Numbered from the stretch's first letter, positions 33,522 through 42,867 are shown. The stretch is 64,000 bases of DNA from JAWLHU01 sp041690255 (GCA_041690255.1 JAWLHU010000002.1:124001-188000); one strand, 5' to 3'. The notes: generated from the letters alone by a model not told the origin. A program made the numbers and translations.

Positions 33522-34850
33522 GTGCGAAAGGCCGTAGCGCTCCTGCTCTCTGTGCTGCTGTTGACCGCCTGCACCACAGCCCCGGCCCAGCAGGGGGCGG
33601 CCGGTGACCAGGCTCCCGCCCAGGCGCAGGAGGGAAATCCCGCTCCGCCCGACAGCAGCGCCCTCACCACCATCCGGGTCCTCGGTAATAGCTACGAGTT
33701 TGACGCCCTGATTGCCGCCTACCATGAGAAGTACCCGACCGATCGGGTGGTAATGGTGGAAGTGTTCCCCCAAACCGGTGAAGCGGTCAATATGGATGAG
33801 GTGGTGACAGGGAAGATCGAGCGTGGCGAGATCGATGTGGTCGCCCATCTCTCGACCGACCTGATCCGGGAGGGCAAGGTCCTGCCGCTTGACCCCTTCA
33901 TCCAGAAGGAGGGTTTTGACCTCGCCCCCTTTGGCCCGGCCCTGGAGCGCCTTCGCTATGAGGGCAAGCTCTACGAACTCCCCCACACGGTCTACCCTAC
34001 CCTCCTCGCATATAACAAGGCGATCTTCGCGAAGGCGGGGGTCACCCCACCGGTCAAGGGCTGGACCTGGGATGATCTTCGGGCCATCGCTCAGAAGCTG
34101 ACGCAAGGGGAGGGGGACCAGAAAATCTGGGGTCTCGCCCTGGAGAGCTCCGACAGCCTTGCCGGCCTCTACATGAACCAGGGCAGTTTTGAGGACGAAC
34201 AACTTGTCAAGGACGCCTTTCAGCTCTTTGGCACCATGATCCAGGTGGATCAGTCCATGCCCAAGGCACAGCGACGTGCCCCTGGAAGCAATGCCCCGAT
34301 CATAGCTGATCGCTCCTTCCTCAACCAGCGGGCGGCCATGACATTCATAGGGGCAGCGGACCTCGTACGCTTGTTTGAAAATCGGGCAAGCTTTTCGATT
34401 GATGTGGCCCCCACGCCGGTTCGTCCTGGCCGGGCGATGGTCTCCCTGGCCTACCCGCAGACCTTTGGGATCGCAGCCAACTCCCCGAACCAGGAGGCCG
34501 CCTGGCGGTTTATCAGCTTTGTGAGTGGGCCCGAGGGTGCCGCCGCTTACGCAAAAGCAGGGGGCGTGCCGCTGTACAACACCCCTGCGGTCCGGTCGGC
34601 CTGGTTTGAGCAGGAGCCACCGCCGCCCCCTGGCACAGGCTTCCTCTTCGAAACGACCTGGGTCTTTCCGCGTCGTTCCAGTTCGGGCGGCACCTCGCCC
34701 ACGTTCGATCCGGAACGGGCTGTACAGTTCTTCGAGAATCTCACGGATAACCTGAACGCCGTCATGGCCGCCGAGAAGAACTGGGAGGACGGCTTCGCCG
34801 AGTACCAGCAGGCCCTGAAGGAATGGCAGGAGGCAGACAAGGGGGACTAA
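33522..34850 (+). CDS. Extracellular solute-binding lipoprotein, array member 6
   Basis: 442 residues from GTG 33522. The signal and lipobox (RKAVALLLSVLLLTAC, Cys17) and the APAQQ that follows are nearly the same as in member 7, so the 5' ends of 6 and 7 derive from a recent duplication. Core motifs are DPFIQKEGFDLAPFGPALER, GWTWDDLRAIAQKLTQGEGD and AAWRFISFVSGPEGAAAY. The C-terminal half resembles member 5 (NAVMAAEKNWEDGFAEYQQA), suggesting a mosaic. Confidence 0.87.
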   Translation: MRKAVALLLSVLLLTACTTAPAQQGAAGDQAPAQAQEGNPAPPDSSALTTIRVLGNSYEFDALIAAYHEKYPTDRVVMVEVFPQTGEAVNMDEVVTGKIERGEIDVVAHLSTDLIREGKVLPLDPFIQKEGFDLAPFGPALERLRYEGKLYELPHTVYPTLLAYNKAIFAKAGVTPPVKGWTWDDLRAIAQKLTQGEGDQKIWGLALESSDSLAGLYMNQGSFEDEQLVKDAFQLFGTMIQVDQSMPKAQRRAPGSNAPIIADRSFLNQRAAMTFIGAADLVRLFENRASFSIDVAPTPVRPGRAMVSLAYPQTFGIAANSPNQEAAWRFISFVSGPEGAAAYAKAGGVPLYNTPAVRSAWFEQEPPPPPGTGFLFETTWVFPRRSSSGGTSPTFDPERAVQFFENLTDNLNAVMAAEKNWEDGFAEYQQALKEWQEADKGD

Positions 34851-34852
34851 CC

Positions 34853-36208
34853 ATGCGAAGGGCCGTCGCGTTTCTACTCTCCGTGCTCCTGCTGACCGCC
34901 TGCACCAAGGCCCCGGCCCAGCAGGCGACGACCGGTGACACGGCCACAGACCCGGCCCCTGCGACCAGTACGACGACTACGCCTGCCACGACCCCGAGCC
35001 CCCCGCCCAGTTCGGTCAGCACCATTCGGGTCCTGAACCAGGGCGATCCGACCATCGACGCCCTGATCAGCGCCTATCAGAAGAAGTACCCCAATGACCG
35101 GGTCCAGAAGGTGCGGGCCGAGCGGGGCAATCGCGAGATCACCATACCCGACCTGATCAAGGAGATGGCCCAGCGGGGCGAGCTGGACGTGGTCGCCATC
35201 TCTTACACGACTTCCATGGCAAAGGATGGGCTGCTCCTGCCGCTCGACCCGCTGCTCCAGCAGGCCGGACTCGACCTGAGCGCCTACGGGGTCGGGCTGG
35301 AAGCCCTCCGCTACGAGGGCAAGCTCTACGAGCTTCCCTACTCGCTCAGCCCGAACCTGGTGGTCTACAACACGAAGCTCTTCCAGGCAGCCGGCGTGGA
35401 GCCCCCGAAGCCGGGCTGGACCTGGGAGCAGTTCCGGGAGACGGCCAAGCGGCTGACCCAGGGCGAGGGGGAGAGCAAGACCTGGGGCATCGCCCTGGAC
35501 TCCCCGTCAGCCTTCCTCTCTCACTATATCGATGCGCGCGGCGGTGGTGAGGTAGCCGGCTACGCCAACGAGACGGCCGTCAAGGAGGGGCTCCAACTCC
35601 TCGCGACCATGACCCAGACCGATGGCTCCATGCCCAAGGTGGAGCGGCAGGAGACGCGGCCCAGCATCACTTATGGGAACGGGCTCTTCCAGAACGGCAA
35701 GGCCGCCATGACGGTACAGGGTCTGACCTCCCTCGCATTTGCGCGGGAGACTTCACAGGAGGCGAAGGTGGAAGTGGCGGCGGTGCCCATGCCAGTTGTG
35801 CCGGGCACCGACTCATCCGCCGGCACGTTCGGCTACTCGATGGCCATTGCCGCCAACACCCCGAATCCCGAGGCCGCCTGGCGCTTTGTCAGCTTTGCCG
35901 CCGGGCCTGAGGGGGCCGAGATTGTGGCCCGCATGGGCCGGCTCCCGCTCTACAACACCCCGGCGATCCAGCAGGCCTGGAACGAGCAGCCGGGCGGACC
36001 GCTGCCCGGCACCGAGTACCTCTGGGATCAGACCTGGTACATGCTGGACAGAAGCATCCCGAGCATCAGCCCGGGCTGGCTCAACCTCTCCAACAGAATG
36101 TGGGATGTGCAGAACGCCGTCATGGCAGGCACCGAGGGCTGGGAGGATGCGTTCGCCCGGTACCAGCAGGCGCTGCGCCAATTCGAAGCCGAGAAGAAGG
36201 GACAGTAG
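34853..36208 (+). CDS. Extracellular solute-binding lipoprotein, array member 7
   Basis: 451 residues from ATG 34853, two bases after member 6 ends (the frame is open a further ten codons upstream but inside that gene). Lipobox LLTAC, Cys17, then a long Thr/Pro linker (about residues 22-50). Core motifs are DPLLQQAGLDLSAYGVGLEA, GWTWEQFRETAKRLTQGEGE and AAWRFVSFAAGPEGAEIV. It lacks the shared GDQKIWGF and has MWDVQNAVMAGTEGWEDAF near the end, so it is the outlier of the second half of the array. The ABC exporter genes begin two bases after its stop. Confidence 0.87.
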   Translation: MRRAVAFLLSVLLLTACTKAPAQQATTGDTATDPAPATSTTTTPATTPSPPPSSVSTIRVLNQGDPTIDALISAYQKKYPNDRVQKVRAERGNREITIPDLIKEMAQRGELDVVAISYTTSMAKDGLLLPLDPLLQQAGLDLSAYGVGLEALRYEGKLYELPYSLSPNLVVYNTKLFQAAGVEPPKPGWTWEQFRETAKRLTQGEGESKTWGIALDSPSAFLSHYIDARGGGEVAGYANETAVKEGLQLLATMTQTDGSMPKVERQETRPSITYGNGLFQNGKAAMTVQGLTSLAFARETSQEAKVEVAAVPMPVVPGTDSSAGTFGYSMAIAANTPNPEAAWRFVSFAAGPEGAEIVARMGRLPLYNTPAIQQAWNEQPGGPLPGTEYLWDQTWYMLDRSIPSISPGWLNLSNRMWDVQNAVMAGTEGWEDAFARYQQALRQFEAEKKGQ

Positions 36209-36210
36209 GC

Positions 36211-36906
36211 ATGAGCGACCTAGAACCCCTGGTTCGCACCGAGGCCCTGGTCCGCACATTTGGCCAGGGCCACGCGGCGGTGCACGCCCTGCGCGGGGTG
36301 AGCATCACCCTGGAGCGGGGGCGGCTGACCGCCCTGCGAGGCCGCTCCGGCAGCGGCAAGACCACTCTGCTCAACCTGTTGGGCGGGCTCGACCGGCCCA
36401 CATCGGGCCGGGTCCTCTTCGAGGGGGTGGAGCTCTCCGCCCTGGCCGAGCCGGCGCTGACTGAGCTGCGGCGCCGGCGGATCGGCTACGTCTTCCAGTC
36501 CTTCGCTCTCCTGCCGCTCCTGACCGCCCGGGAGAACGCCGAGTTGCCCCTGCGCATGGCCGGCGTCCCGCACAAGGAGCGGCGGGAGCGGGCGGAGCGG
36601 TGGCTGACCTACGTCGGGCTGGCCAAGCGGATGCACCACCGCCCGGCCGAGCTCTCGGGCGGTGAGCAGCAGCGGGTCGCCTTGGCCCGGGCCCTGATCA
36701 TGGAGCCGGCCCTCGTCCTGGCCGATGAACCCACCGGCCAGCTGGATACCAAGACCGCCTGGCAGGTGGTCGACCTGTTGAAGCAGATCGCTCACGAGAC
36801 CAACACCGCGATCTGCATGACGACCCATGACCCGGCAATCATCGAGGCGGTCGATCTGGTCTACGCCCTGAGCGACGGCAGCCTGGAAGTGGAGGGAGCC
36901 CCGTGA
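36211..36906 (+). CDS. ABC transporter ATP-binding protein, MacB/LolD type
   Basis: 231 residues. Walker A GRSGSGKTT (residues 44-52), Q-loop VFQSFALLPLLTARENAELP, signature LSGGEQQRVALARAL and Walker B LVLADEPTGQLD are intact. Spacing and sequence are those of the MacB/LolD/FtsE group, which powers FtsX-type permeases rather than importers. It follows the last solute-binding gene by two bases and overlaps the MacA-like gene (GTGA), so it belongs to the same operon. Confidence 0.92.
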   Translation: MSDLEPLVRTEALVRTFGQGHAAVHALRGVSITLERGRLTALRGRSGSGKTTLLNLLGGLDRPTSGRVLFEGVELSALAEPALTELRRRRIGYVFQSFALLPLLTARENAELPLRMAGVPHKERRERAERWLTYVGLAKRMHHRPAELSGGEQQRVALARALIMEPALVLADEPTGQLDTKTAWQVVDLLKQIAHETNTAICMTTHDPAIIEAVDLVYALSDGSLEVEGAP

Positions 36907-37928
36907 AGCCTGTGCGCAGCCGATTCAACGCCCTGCTGCTCCTCGCCGTGCTCCTGCTGACCAGCGGGTGCAGCCTCTTCCCCCGCGAGGAGGAGGAGGC
37001 CGCCCCGGTCCTGGCCACCCCGGTCAAGTCGGAGAAGGAGGTCTTCACCGTCAAGCGGGGCGACATGGTCGAGAAGGTGATCCTGCGCGGCCGTGTTGCC
37101 CCCCAGCAGCAGACCGATCTCTACTACCCCGAGGGTGGCCGCCTGAAGGCGGTCTACGTGCGCGGCGGCGACCAGGTCAAGGCCGGCCAGGTCCTGGCCG
37201 AACTGCACACGGAGGATGCCGCCTACCAGGCGGAGCAGGCCCGGATCCGGTTCGAGAAGGCGAAGCTGGCCCTGGCCGATGCCCAGTACAGCGCCCAGTT
37301 CAGCCGCAGCCAGCAGGTGGAGAACGACCTGAAGTCCCGCACGCTGGAGCTGGAGAGCGCCCGGCTGGAGCACGAGAAGTGGCAGCGGAGCCTGATTGAG
37401 AGCCGGCTCGTCGCCCCGTTCGACGGCCTGGTCACCGCCGTGGCCGCCCGGCCGGGCGAACAGGTCCAGGCCTACACCCCCGTGGTGACCGTGGCGGACC
37501 CAAGCCAGCTCTGGATCGAGGCAGATGTAGACGATGCCGCCCTGGTCAAGCTCTCGGTGGGCCAGCGGGCGATGCTGGAGTTCACCGACCTGGCCGGCGG
37601 CAAGGGGGAGGGGACGGTGGTGGAGCTACCCGACCCGAACGCCAAGGCGACGGCTACATCTACCCAGCCGCGCCGGATCAAGGTGCGGATCGAGACGGAG
37701 TTGGGCAAGGCCGCCATGGGCTCGGTCGGCCGGGTGCACGTCATCCTCCAGGAGAAGAAGGGCGTGCTGCTCCTGGCCAACAGCGCCATCCGCCAGTATG
37801 GGGGCCGGACCTATGTGCTCCGCAAAGAGCCGCGGCGCGAGGTCGACATCGTCACCGGGATTGCCGGGGAGTTGGAGACCGAGGTGCTGGAAGGGCTGAA
37901 GGAAGGCGACGAGGTGCTGGGGAGGTGA
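36903..37928 (+). CDS. MacA/HlyD-like periplasmic-adaptor lipoprotein
   Basis: 341 residues from GTG 36903. Lipobox LTSGC (Cys24) anchors it to the outer face of the membrane. A lipoyl-type hairpin (about residues 45-95 and 170-200), a helical coiled coil (about 95-165: QAEQARIRFEKAKLALADAQ) and a beta-barrel domain follow, as in MacA. In a bacterium without an outer membrane such adaptors couple a MacB-type ABC permease to extracellular ligands or proteins. It lies between its ATPase and permease. Confidence 0.88.
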   Translation: MKPVRSRFNALLLLAVLLLTSGCSLFPREEEEAAPVLATPVKSEKEVFTVKRGDMVEKVILRGRVAPQQQTDLYYPEGGRLKAVYVRGGDQVKAGQVLAELHTEDAAYQAEQARIRFEKAKLALADAQYSAQFSRSQQVENDLKSRTLELESARLEHEKWQRSLIESRLVAPFDGLVTAVAARPGEQVQAYTPVVTVADPSQLWIEADVDDAALVKLSVGQRAMLEFTDLAGGKGEGTVVELPDPNAKATATSTQPRRIKVRIETELGKAAMGSVGRVHVILQEKKGVLLLANSAIRQYGGRTYVLRKEPRREVDIVTGIAGELETEVLEGLKEGDEVLGR

Positions 37929-37935
37929 CCGTGGC

Positions 37936-40722
37936 ATGATGATCCTGGTCGCCGCGCGCCGCCTCTGGGCCAACCGCCGCTTGGCAGCCGGCCTGCTGCT
38001 GGGCTTTGCCGTGGCCGTGGCGGCAGCCGCCAGCGTGCCGATCTTCGCCGCGGTCTCGCTCCAGCGTGTGCTCCAGAGCGATCTGCGTGCCGCCAAGGAG
38101 CGGCAGCCCGCCTCGGTCCACATGGCCTGGTTTGCCAAACCTAACCAGGCGGTGACCGCCAAGCAGTTCCTCGAGGCGGATCAGATCGCCCGGGAGTCAG
38201 GCCGGGCCATGCTGGGTATGCCCGTGGAGCCCTTCGTCCGCTACGGGGCGACGGAACTGGGCGCCGCCGTGCCCGAGGACCGGCGCAAGGTCAATCCGAA
38301 CAAGACCCGGTGGATGAGCCTCGCCTTCCAGACCGGCCTGGAGGAGCAGATCACCCTGATCGATGGGCGGCTCCCCAAGCCGGGCCGCCAGCCGGACGGC
38401 TCCCTGGAAGTCCTGGTGGAGGAGGCGACGCTGGAGAAGCAGGACTTCACGGTGGGCGCCCGCCTGATCCTGCCCCTGGGCAAGGGGGACCGGGCCCCGA
38501 AGGTGACGGTCAGCGTCGTCGGCGCCTTCCAGCGGCTTGATCCGCTGGGCGCCTACTGGTTCCAGGGCAATCCCTTTGAGCAGCACCTCTTCATAAGCGA
38601 GGAGTCCTTCCGCCAGGAGATCCTCCCACTCGATGGTGTCACCGCCGGCCAGTACTCCTGGTTCTACGGGGTCGCCTCCGAGTCGCTCCGGGTGGTGGAT
38701 GCGATCCCCTTCCTCTCGGGCATGTACAACCTGGAGGCCCGCATGGCCCAGGCGCTGCCGGGCACGGAGCTCTTCGGCGGACCGATGGAGCTGCTCACCC
38801 GCTTCGCCTACCGGGCCGCTGACCTGCGGCTGATGCTCCTGCTACTGGCCGTCCCGCCGCTGGCGGTGGTGGCCTACTTCATCGTGGTCACATCTGGCAT
38901 GATTGTGGATGGGCAGCGCCAGGAGATCGCTGTGCTCCGCAGCCGGGGTGCCGGCCTCTCGCAGATCCTCTTCGTCTATGTGCTGGAGGGGCTCTTGCTG
39001 GCCGGCCTGGCCATGCTGCTCGGCCTGCCCCTGGGGCTATGGCTGGCTCGGCTCATGGGCTCTGCCGTCGGCTTCCTCTCCTTCGTCAACCGGACCCTGC
39101 CCGCCCTCCAGCTCTCGACCGAGTTCTGGCTCTACGGTGCGGCCGCCGCCCTGCTGGCGGTCCTGGCCTATGTCCTGCCCGCGGTCGGGGCCGCCCGGCA
39201 GTCGATCATCGCCTACAAGCAGGAGAGTGCCCGGGGGCGCAAGGGCGCCGCCTGGGCCCGGCTCGGGCTGGACGCCATCCTTCTGGGGCTGGCGGGGTAC
39301 GCCTACTACACCATGCAGGGCGCCCGGGGCATGCTGGCCAGCGTGAGCGAGGGCGAGGCCCTGGGGCGGGTGGAGCCGCTCCACCTGCTGGCGCCGGCGC
39401 TCTTCATTATCGGCGCCGGGCTGCTGCTCCTCCGGCTGGTGCCCCTGCTGGGCCGCCTGGCCGCCCTGGCGGCCGACCGCTGGGCGCGGGCGCCGCTCTA
39501 CCTCGCCCTGACCCAGATCGGCCGGGCGCCATCCAGCTACCTGCCGGTCGTCTTCCTGCTCACCCTGACTGTCGGCATGGGGCTCTACAGCGCATCCGCT
39601 GCCCGGACCGTGGAGCGGAATACCACCGACCGGCTCCTCTACGCATCCGGCGCCGACGTGATCCTGGATGAAGCCTTCGAGTTCGAGGAGGAGGAGGGGA
39701 GCGAGATGGGCTCCGGCGAGGGGCAGTACATCGCCCCGCCGTGGGAGCTGCACTACAGCCTGCCCGGCGTGGTCCATCCGGCGCGGGTGCGGCTGGAGGA
39801 GGTGACCCCGTCCGTGGGCGGGCGGGCCCAGCGGAAGGGGCAGCTCATGGCGATCGATCCGCAGGACTTCGGTCGGGTCGCCTGGTTCCGGCCCGACCTG
39901 GCCCCGGTCCACTTCTACGACTTCCTGAACCAGCTCGCCCGCGACGAGGAGGCGGTGCTGGTCAATACGGAATTTCTCCGGCGCAACAAGCTGAACCTGG
40001 GCGATCGGATCAGCCTCATGGGCACGCAGGGGCAGGAGGTCTCCCTCGTGATCTATGGCACGGTGGACTACTGGCCGACCCTCTACCCGCGCCAGACCGA
40101 CATCTTCATTGCCAACTACGACTTCATTGAGAGCTACCTGGGGCTGAAGCCGTATCAGGTCTGGCTCCGCATGGAAGCTGGCGCCAAGCTGCAACCGGTG
40201 ATCGATGCGCTCAAGGCCCAGTCGGTCCTGACCCTGAACGCGGCGGACACCCGTCAGAAGCTGATCGGTCAGCGGCGGGATCCGACCCTCAACGGCCTGA
40301 TGGGCGGGCTGACCACCGGCTTCTTGCTCTCGGCGGCCCTGACCCTGCTCGGCTTCTGGCTGCACGCCGCGCTGAACGCCCGCTCCCGGCTGCTCCAGTT
40401 CGGCGTGCTTCGGGCGATCGGCCTGACCGGGACCCAACTCTCCGGCGCCGTGATCTTGGAGCAGGCGCTGGCGGTGTTGATGGGGGTCGGCGCCGGGACC
40501 GGTTTGGGGTTGCTGGCAGCCGGGCTCTTCATTCCCTTCCTGCAACAGGGGGCAGATGCGGCCTCGCAGACCCCGCCATTCCTCGTGATCAGTGCCGCCG
40601 GCGACCGGGTCAGGATGTACCTGGTGCTGCTGCTCATGGTGGCGATCAGCATGGGTGGCCTCTGGGCCTACCTGAGCCGGCTGCGGATTGCCGAGGCGGT
40701 CAAACTGGGGGAGGATCACTAG
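37936..40722 (+). CDS. FtsX-like ABC permease, large form
   Basis: 928 residues. An N-terminal helix (about 12-35), a large external domain (about 40-285), three or more helices (about 293-420), a second hydrophobic block (about 435-560), a second external domain with an acidic patch (EFEEEEGSEMGS, about 580-595), and a final three-helix block (about 785-920). This duplicated FtsX layout is typical of 8-10-helix ABC permeases that move lipids or lipoproteins or transmit force, not of importers. It is the membrane partner of the ATPases on either side. Confidence 0.88.
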   Translation: MMILVAARRLWANRRLAAGLLLGFAVAVAAAASVPIFAAVSLQRVLQSDLRAAKERQPASVHMAWFAKPNQAVTAKQFLEADQIARESGRAMLGMPVEPFVRYGATELGAAVPEDRRKVNPNKTRWMSLAFQTGLEEQITLIDGRLPKPGRQPDGSLEVLVEEATLEKQDFTVGARLILPLGKGDRAPKVTVSVVGAFQRLDPLGAYWFQGNPFEQHLFISEESFRQEILPLDGVTAGQYSWFYGVASESLRVVDAIPFLSGMYNLEARMAQALPGTELFGGPMELLTRFAYRAADLRLMLLLLAVPPLAVVAYFIVVTSGMIVDGQRQEIAVLRSRGAGLSQILFVYVLEGLLLAGLAMLLGLPLGLWLARLMGSAVGFLSFVNRTLPALQLSTEFWLYGAAAALLAVLAYVLPAVGAARQSIIAYKQESARGRKGAAWARLGLDAILLGLAGYAYYTMQGARGMLASVSEGEALGRVEPLHLLAPALFIIGAGLLLLRLVPLLGRLAALAADRWARAPLYLALTQIGRAPSSYLPVVFLLTLTVGMGLYSASAARTVERNTTDRLLYASGADVILDEAFEFEEEEGSEMGSGEGQYIAPPWELHYSLPGVVHPARVRLEEVTPSVGGRAQRKGQLMAIDPQDFGRVAWFRPDLAPVHFYDFLNQLARDEEAVLVNTEFLRRNKLNLGDRISLMGTQGQEVSLVIYGTVDYWPTLYPRQTDIFIANYDFIESYLGLKPYQVWLRMEAGAKLQPVIDALKAQSVLTLNAADTRQKLIGQRRDPTLNGLMGGLTTGFLLSAALTLLGFWLHAALNARSRLLQFGVLRAIGLTGTQLSGAVILEQALAVLMGVGAGTGLGLLAAGLFIPFLQQGADAASQTPPFLVISAAGDRVRMYLVLLLMVAISMGGLWAYLSRLRIAEAVKLGEDH

Positions 40723-40723
40723 C

Positions 40724-41581
40724 ATGAGCTTTATTCGCTGCGAGGGGCTGGTCAAGATCTACAAGGCGGCTGACCTGGAGGTCTTCGCCCTTCAAGGACT
40801 CGACCTGGAGGTCGCCCCCGGGGAGATGCTGGCGATCATCGGGAACAGCGGCTCGGGCAAGTCGACGCTCATGAATATCCTCGGGGCGCTGGACCAGCCC
40901 TCGGCCGGGCGCTGCACCGTGGGCGAGTTCGACTTGCTCCGGCTGACGCCGAAGCAGCGGACCCGCTACCAGCGGGAGGTGGTCGGCTTCGTCTGGCAGA
41001 ACAGCGCCCGGAACCTGATCCCCTACCTCTCCGCCCTGGAGAATGTGCTCCTGCCCATGCAGTTGGCCGGGGTCCGGGGGGCGCCGGCCCGCGCCCGGGC
41101 GATGGAGCTGCTGGAGGCCGTCGGTCTGGCCGACCGGGCGAGTCACACGCTGACCGGCCTCTCCGGCGGCGAGCAGCAGCGGGTGGCGATCGCCCTGGGT
41201 CTCGCCAACCGGCCCCAACTCCTCCTGGCCGATGAGCCGACCGGCGCGGTGGATACCGCTACCGCGAAGCGGATTCTGAGCATCTTCCGGGAGGTGAACC
41301 AGCGCTTCGGCACGACGATCGTGATCGTCACCCACGACCGCTCGGTGGCCCGGTCCGTCGACCGGTACGTGCTGATCCGCGATGGCAAGGTGGCCCAGGA
41401 GGCGGTGCGCCGGGCCCCGACCGAGGAGGCGGAGGCGCACGAGGAGACCCACGACGAGCTGGTCGTGCTGGACAGCGCCGGCCGGCTGCCGATCCCAAAG
41501 GAGCTGTTGGACCAGGTCGGGCTCTCCGGCCGGGCCCGGGTCGAGGTGGAGGGGGATCGAATCATCGTCAGGAAGCCATGA
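40724..41581 (+). CDS. ABC ATPase with C-terminal SpoVT/AbrB-like domain
   Basis: 285 residues from ATG 40724, one base after the permease stop. Residues 1-230 are a LolD-type ATPase: GNSGSGKST, FVWQNSARNLIPYLSALENV, LSGGEQQRVAIAL and LLLADEPTGAVD. Residues about 243-285 (VVLDSAGRLPIPKELLDQVG through RVEVEGDRIIVRKP) look like a SpoVT/AbrB-type swapped-hairpin domain, normally a DNA-binding or dimerisation unit. The fusion could dimerise the ATPase or link transport to transcription. It ends the exporter operon at a terminator shared with the convergent eighth solute-binding gene. Confidence 0.87.
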   Translation: MSFIRCEGLVKIYKAADLEVFALQGLDLEVAPGEMLAIIGNSGSGKSTLMNILGALDQPSAGRCTVGEFDLLRLTPKQRTRYQREVVGFVWQNSARNLIPYLSALENVLLPMQLAGVRGAPARARAMELLEAVGLADRASHTLTGLSGGEQQRVAIALGLANRPQLLLADEPTGAVDTATAKRILSIFREVNQRFGTTIVIVTHDRSVARSVDRYVLIRDGKVAQEAVRRAPTEEAEAHEETHDELVVLDSAGRLPIPKELLDQVGLSGRARVEVEGDRIIVRKP

Positions 41582-41585
41582 AGAG

Positions 41586-41610
41586 GGCGGGGACCTTTGC
41601 GGTCCCCGCC
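41586..41610. terminator. Bidirectional terminator between convergent operons
   Basis: GGCGGGGACC (41586-41595) pairs with GGTCCCCGCC (41601-41610) between two genes that run toward each other. Confidence 0.75.
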
Positions 41611-41613
41611 TGC

Positions 41614-42867
41614 TCACTTCCCAGTCATCGCTTGCTGGTAGGCGGCGAAGGCCTCCTCCCAGGTCGCCTTGCCGGTCAGTGCGTCCTTGAGTGCCCTGTC
41701 GACGGCCCGGATCGCGTCCCTGCTCGGCAGGGCAGGCCGGCCGACGCCGCGGGGGACCCAGTCAGCGGCGTAGAGCATCTCCACGAGGGCGGGCTGGGTG
41801 GGCAGATGCTCCAGGCTGAGCCGCTTGAGATCATCCGTCCGGTAGACGGGGAGGTTGCCCCCCTTAGCGATCACCTTCGCCGCCTCGGGGCCAGCCATGT
41901 AGCGGAGGAAGCGCCAGGCCGCATCGGCCACTTCGGTGTTGTGGGCGATCGCCAGCGTCTCCGGGAAGACATGGATCATCCCTCGCCCCGTGCCGGGCAG
42001 CGGAGCGACGCCGTATGCAAACGGCCAATCCCGGCCCAGGTTGAGGGTGGATGTGCGGTAGAAGTTCATGGCCGACCGTCCGGCAAAGAAGGCGCCGGGC
42101 CCATCCATCGGGTGTTCCAGCGGGGCCATAGACTTGTCGCTCTGGTAGATCGTCCCGAAGAACTGAAGCATCTCGCGGACGGCCTGCTTATTGTGCAGTT
42201 GTTCTTCCATGCTGATCCCGGGCCGGTAGAGGTAGCGGTTTCGCAGATCGGTCTCCGAGGCCGCCGTGAAGCCCCAAATCCGGTCCGCACTCTCGCCCCG
42301 GGCTGTCTGGGCAGCGGCCTGCCGGAACTGTTCCCAGCTCCAGCCGGGCTGGGGTTCCTCCGCCCCGGCGGTCTGGAAGTGCTCCTTGTTGTAGTAGAGC
42401 GCCTCCCAGGAGAGCATGTATGGCAGTTGATAGAGCTTGCCATCGATCCGCATGGGTTCGACACCAAAGCCAAGCGCTTCAAGGTCGAACTGGTCCCGCT
42501 GGATCAGGGGATCGAGAGGCATGACCAGCCCGCGCTCCACCAACACGGGAATCTCGCTCAAGACCAGGTCGACTGCTCCCGCCTCGATCTTGCGAATCGT
42601 CTCATCGGTCGGGTACATGCTGGTGAGCGGCACCAGGACCACCCGGTCACCCGGGTTCGCCTCGTGGTAGCCTGGCAGCAGTCGGTTGAACAGGTAGGTC
42701 TCACGCACCGCCACCCGGATCGTGGTCATCCCCGTCGCCTGGTCTACGGCAGGCTCGGCCACGGCTTGAACGGGCTCCTTCTCGACGAGAGGCTCGGCTA
42801 CCGGGGAGCTGCAGGCCGCGAGGAGGATCGGAAGCAACAAGGCGGCGAGGAGTCTCATGCGCGGCAT
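41614..42867 (-). CDS. Extracellular solute-binding lipoprotein, eighth paralog
   Basis: 417 residues, lipobox LLAAC with Cys19. It has the same core as the seven tandem members (DPLIQRDQFDLEALGFGVEP, KLYQLPYMLSWEALYYNKEH, GWSWEQFRQAAAQTARGES and AAWRFLRYMAGPEAAKVI) but is more distant and on the opposite strand. AAGGA lies ten bases before the ATG. Its own promoter must be in 42868-43047, an AT-rich stretch shared with the divergent metallopeptidase gene. No permease accompanies it either. Confidence 0.87.
   Translation of the reverse strand: MPRMRLLAALLLPILLAACSSPVAEPLVEKEPVQAVAEPAVDQATGMTTIRVAVRETYLFNRLLPGYHEANPGDRVVLVPLTSMYPTDETIRKIEAGAVDLVLSEIPVLVERGLVMPLDPLIQRDQFDLEALGFGVEPMRIDGKLYQLPYMLSWEALYYNKEHFQTAGAEEPQPGWSWEQFRQAAAQTARGESADRIWGFTAASETDLRNRYLYRPGISMEEQLHNKQAVREMLQFFGTIYQSDKSMAPLEHPMDGPGAFFAGRSAMNFYRTSTLNLGRDWPFAYGVAPLPGTGRGMIHVFPETLAIAHNTEVADAAWRFLRYMAGPEAAKVIAKGGNLPVYRTDDLKRLSLEHLPTQPALVEMLYAADWVPRGVGRPALPSRDAIRAVDRALKDALTGKATWEEAFAAYQQAMTGK

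Noticed and set aside
26929..36208. Annotation as a normal carbohydrate importer operon
   Set aside because: No MalF/MalG-type permease is present; the only permease in the operon is of the FtsX/MacB type.
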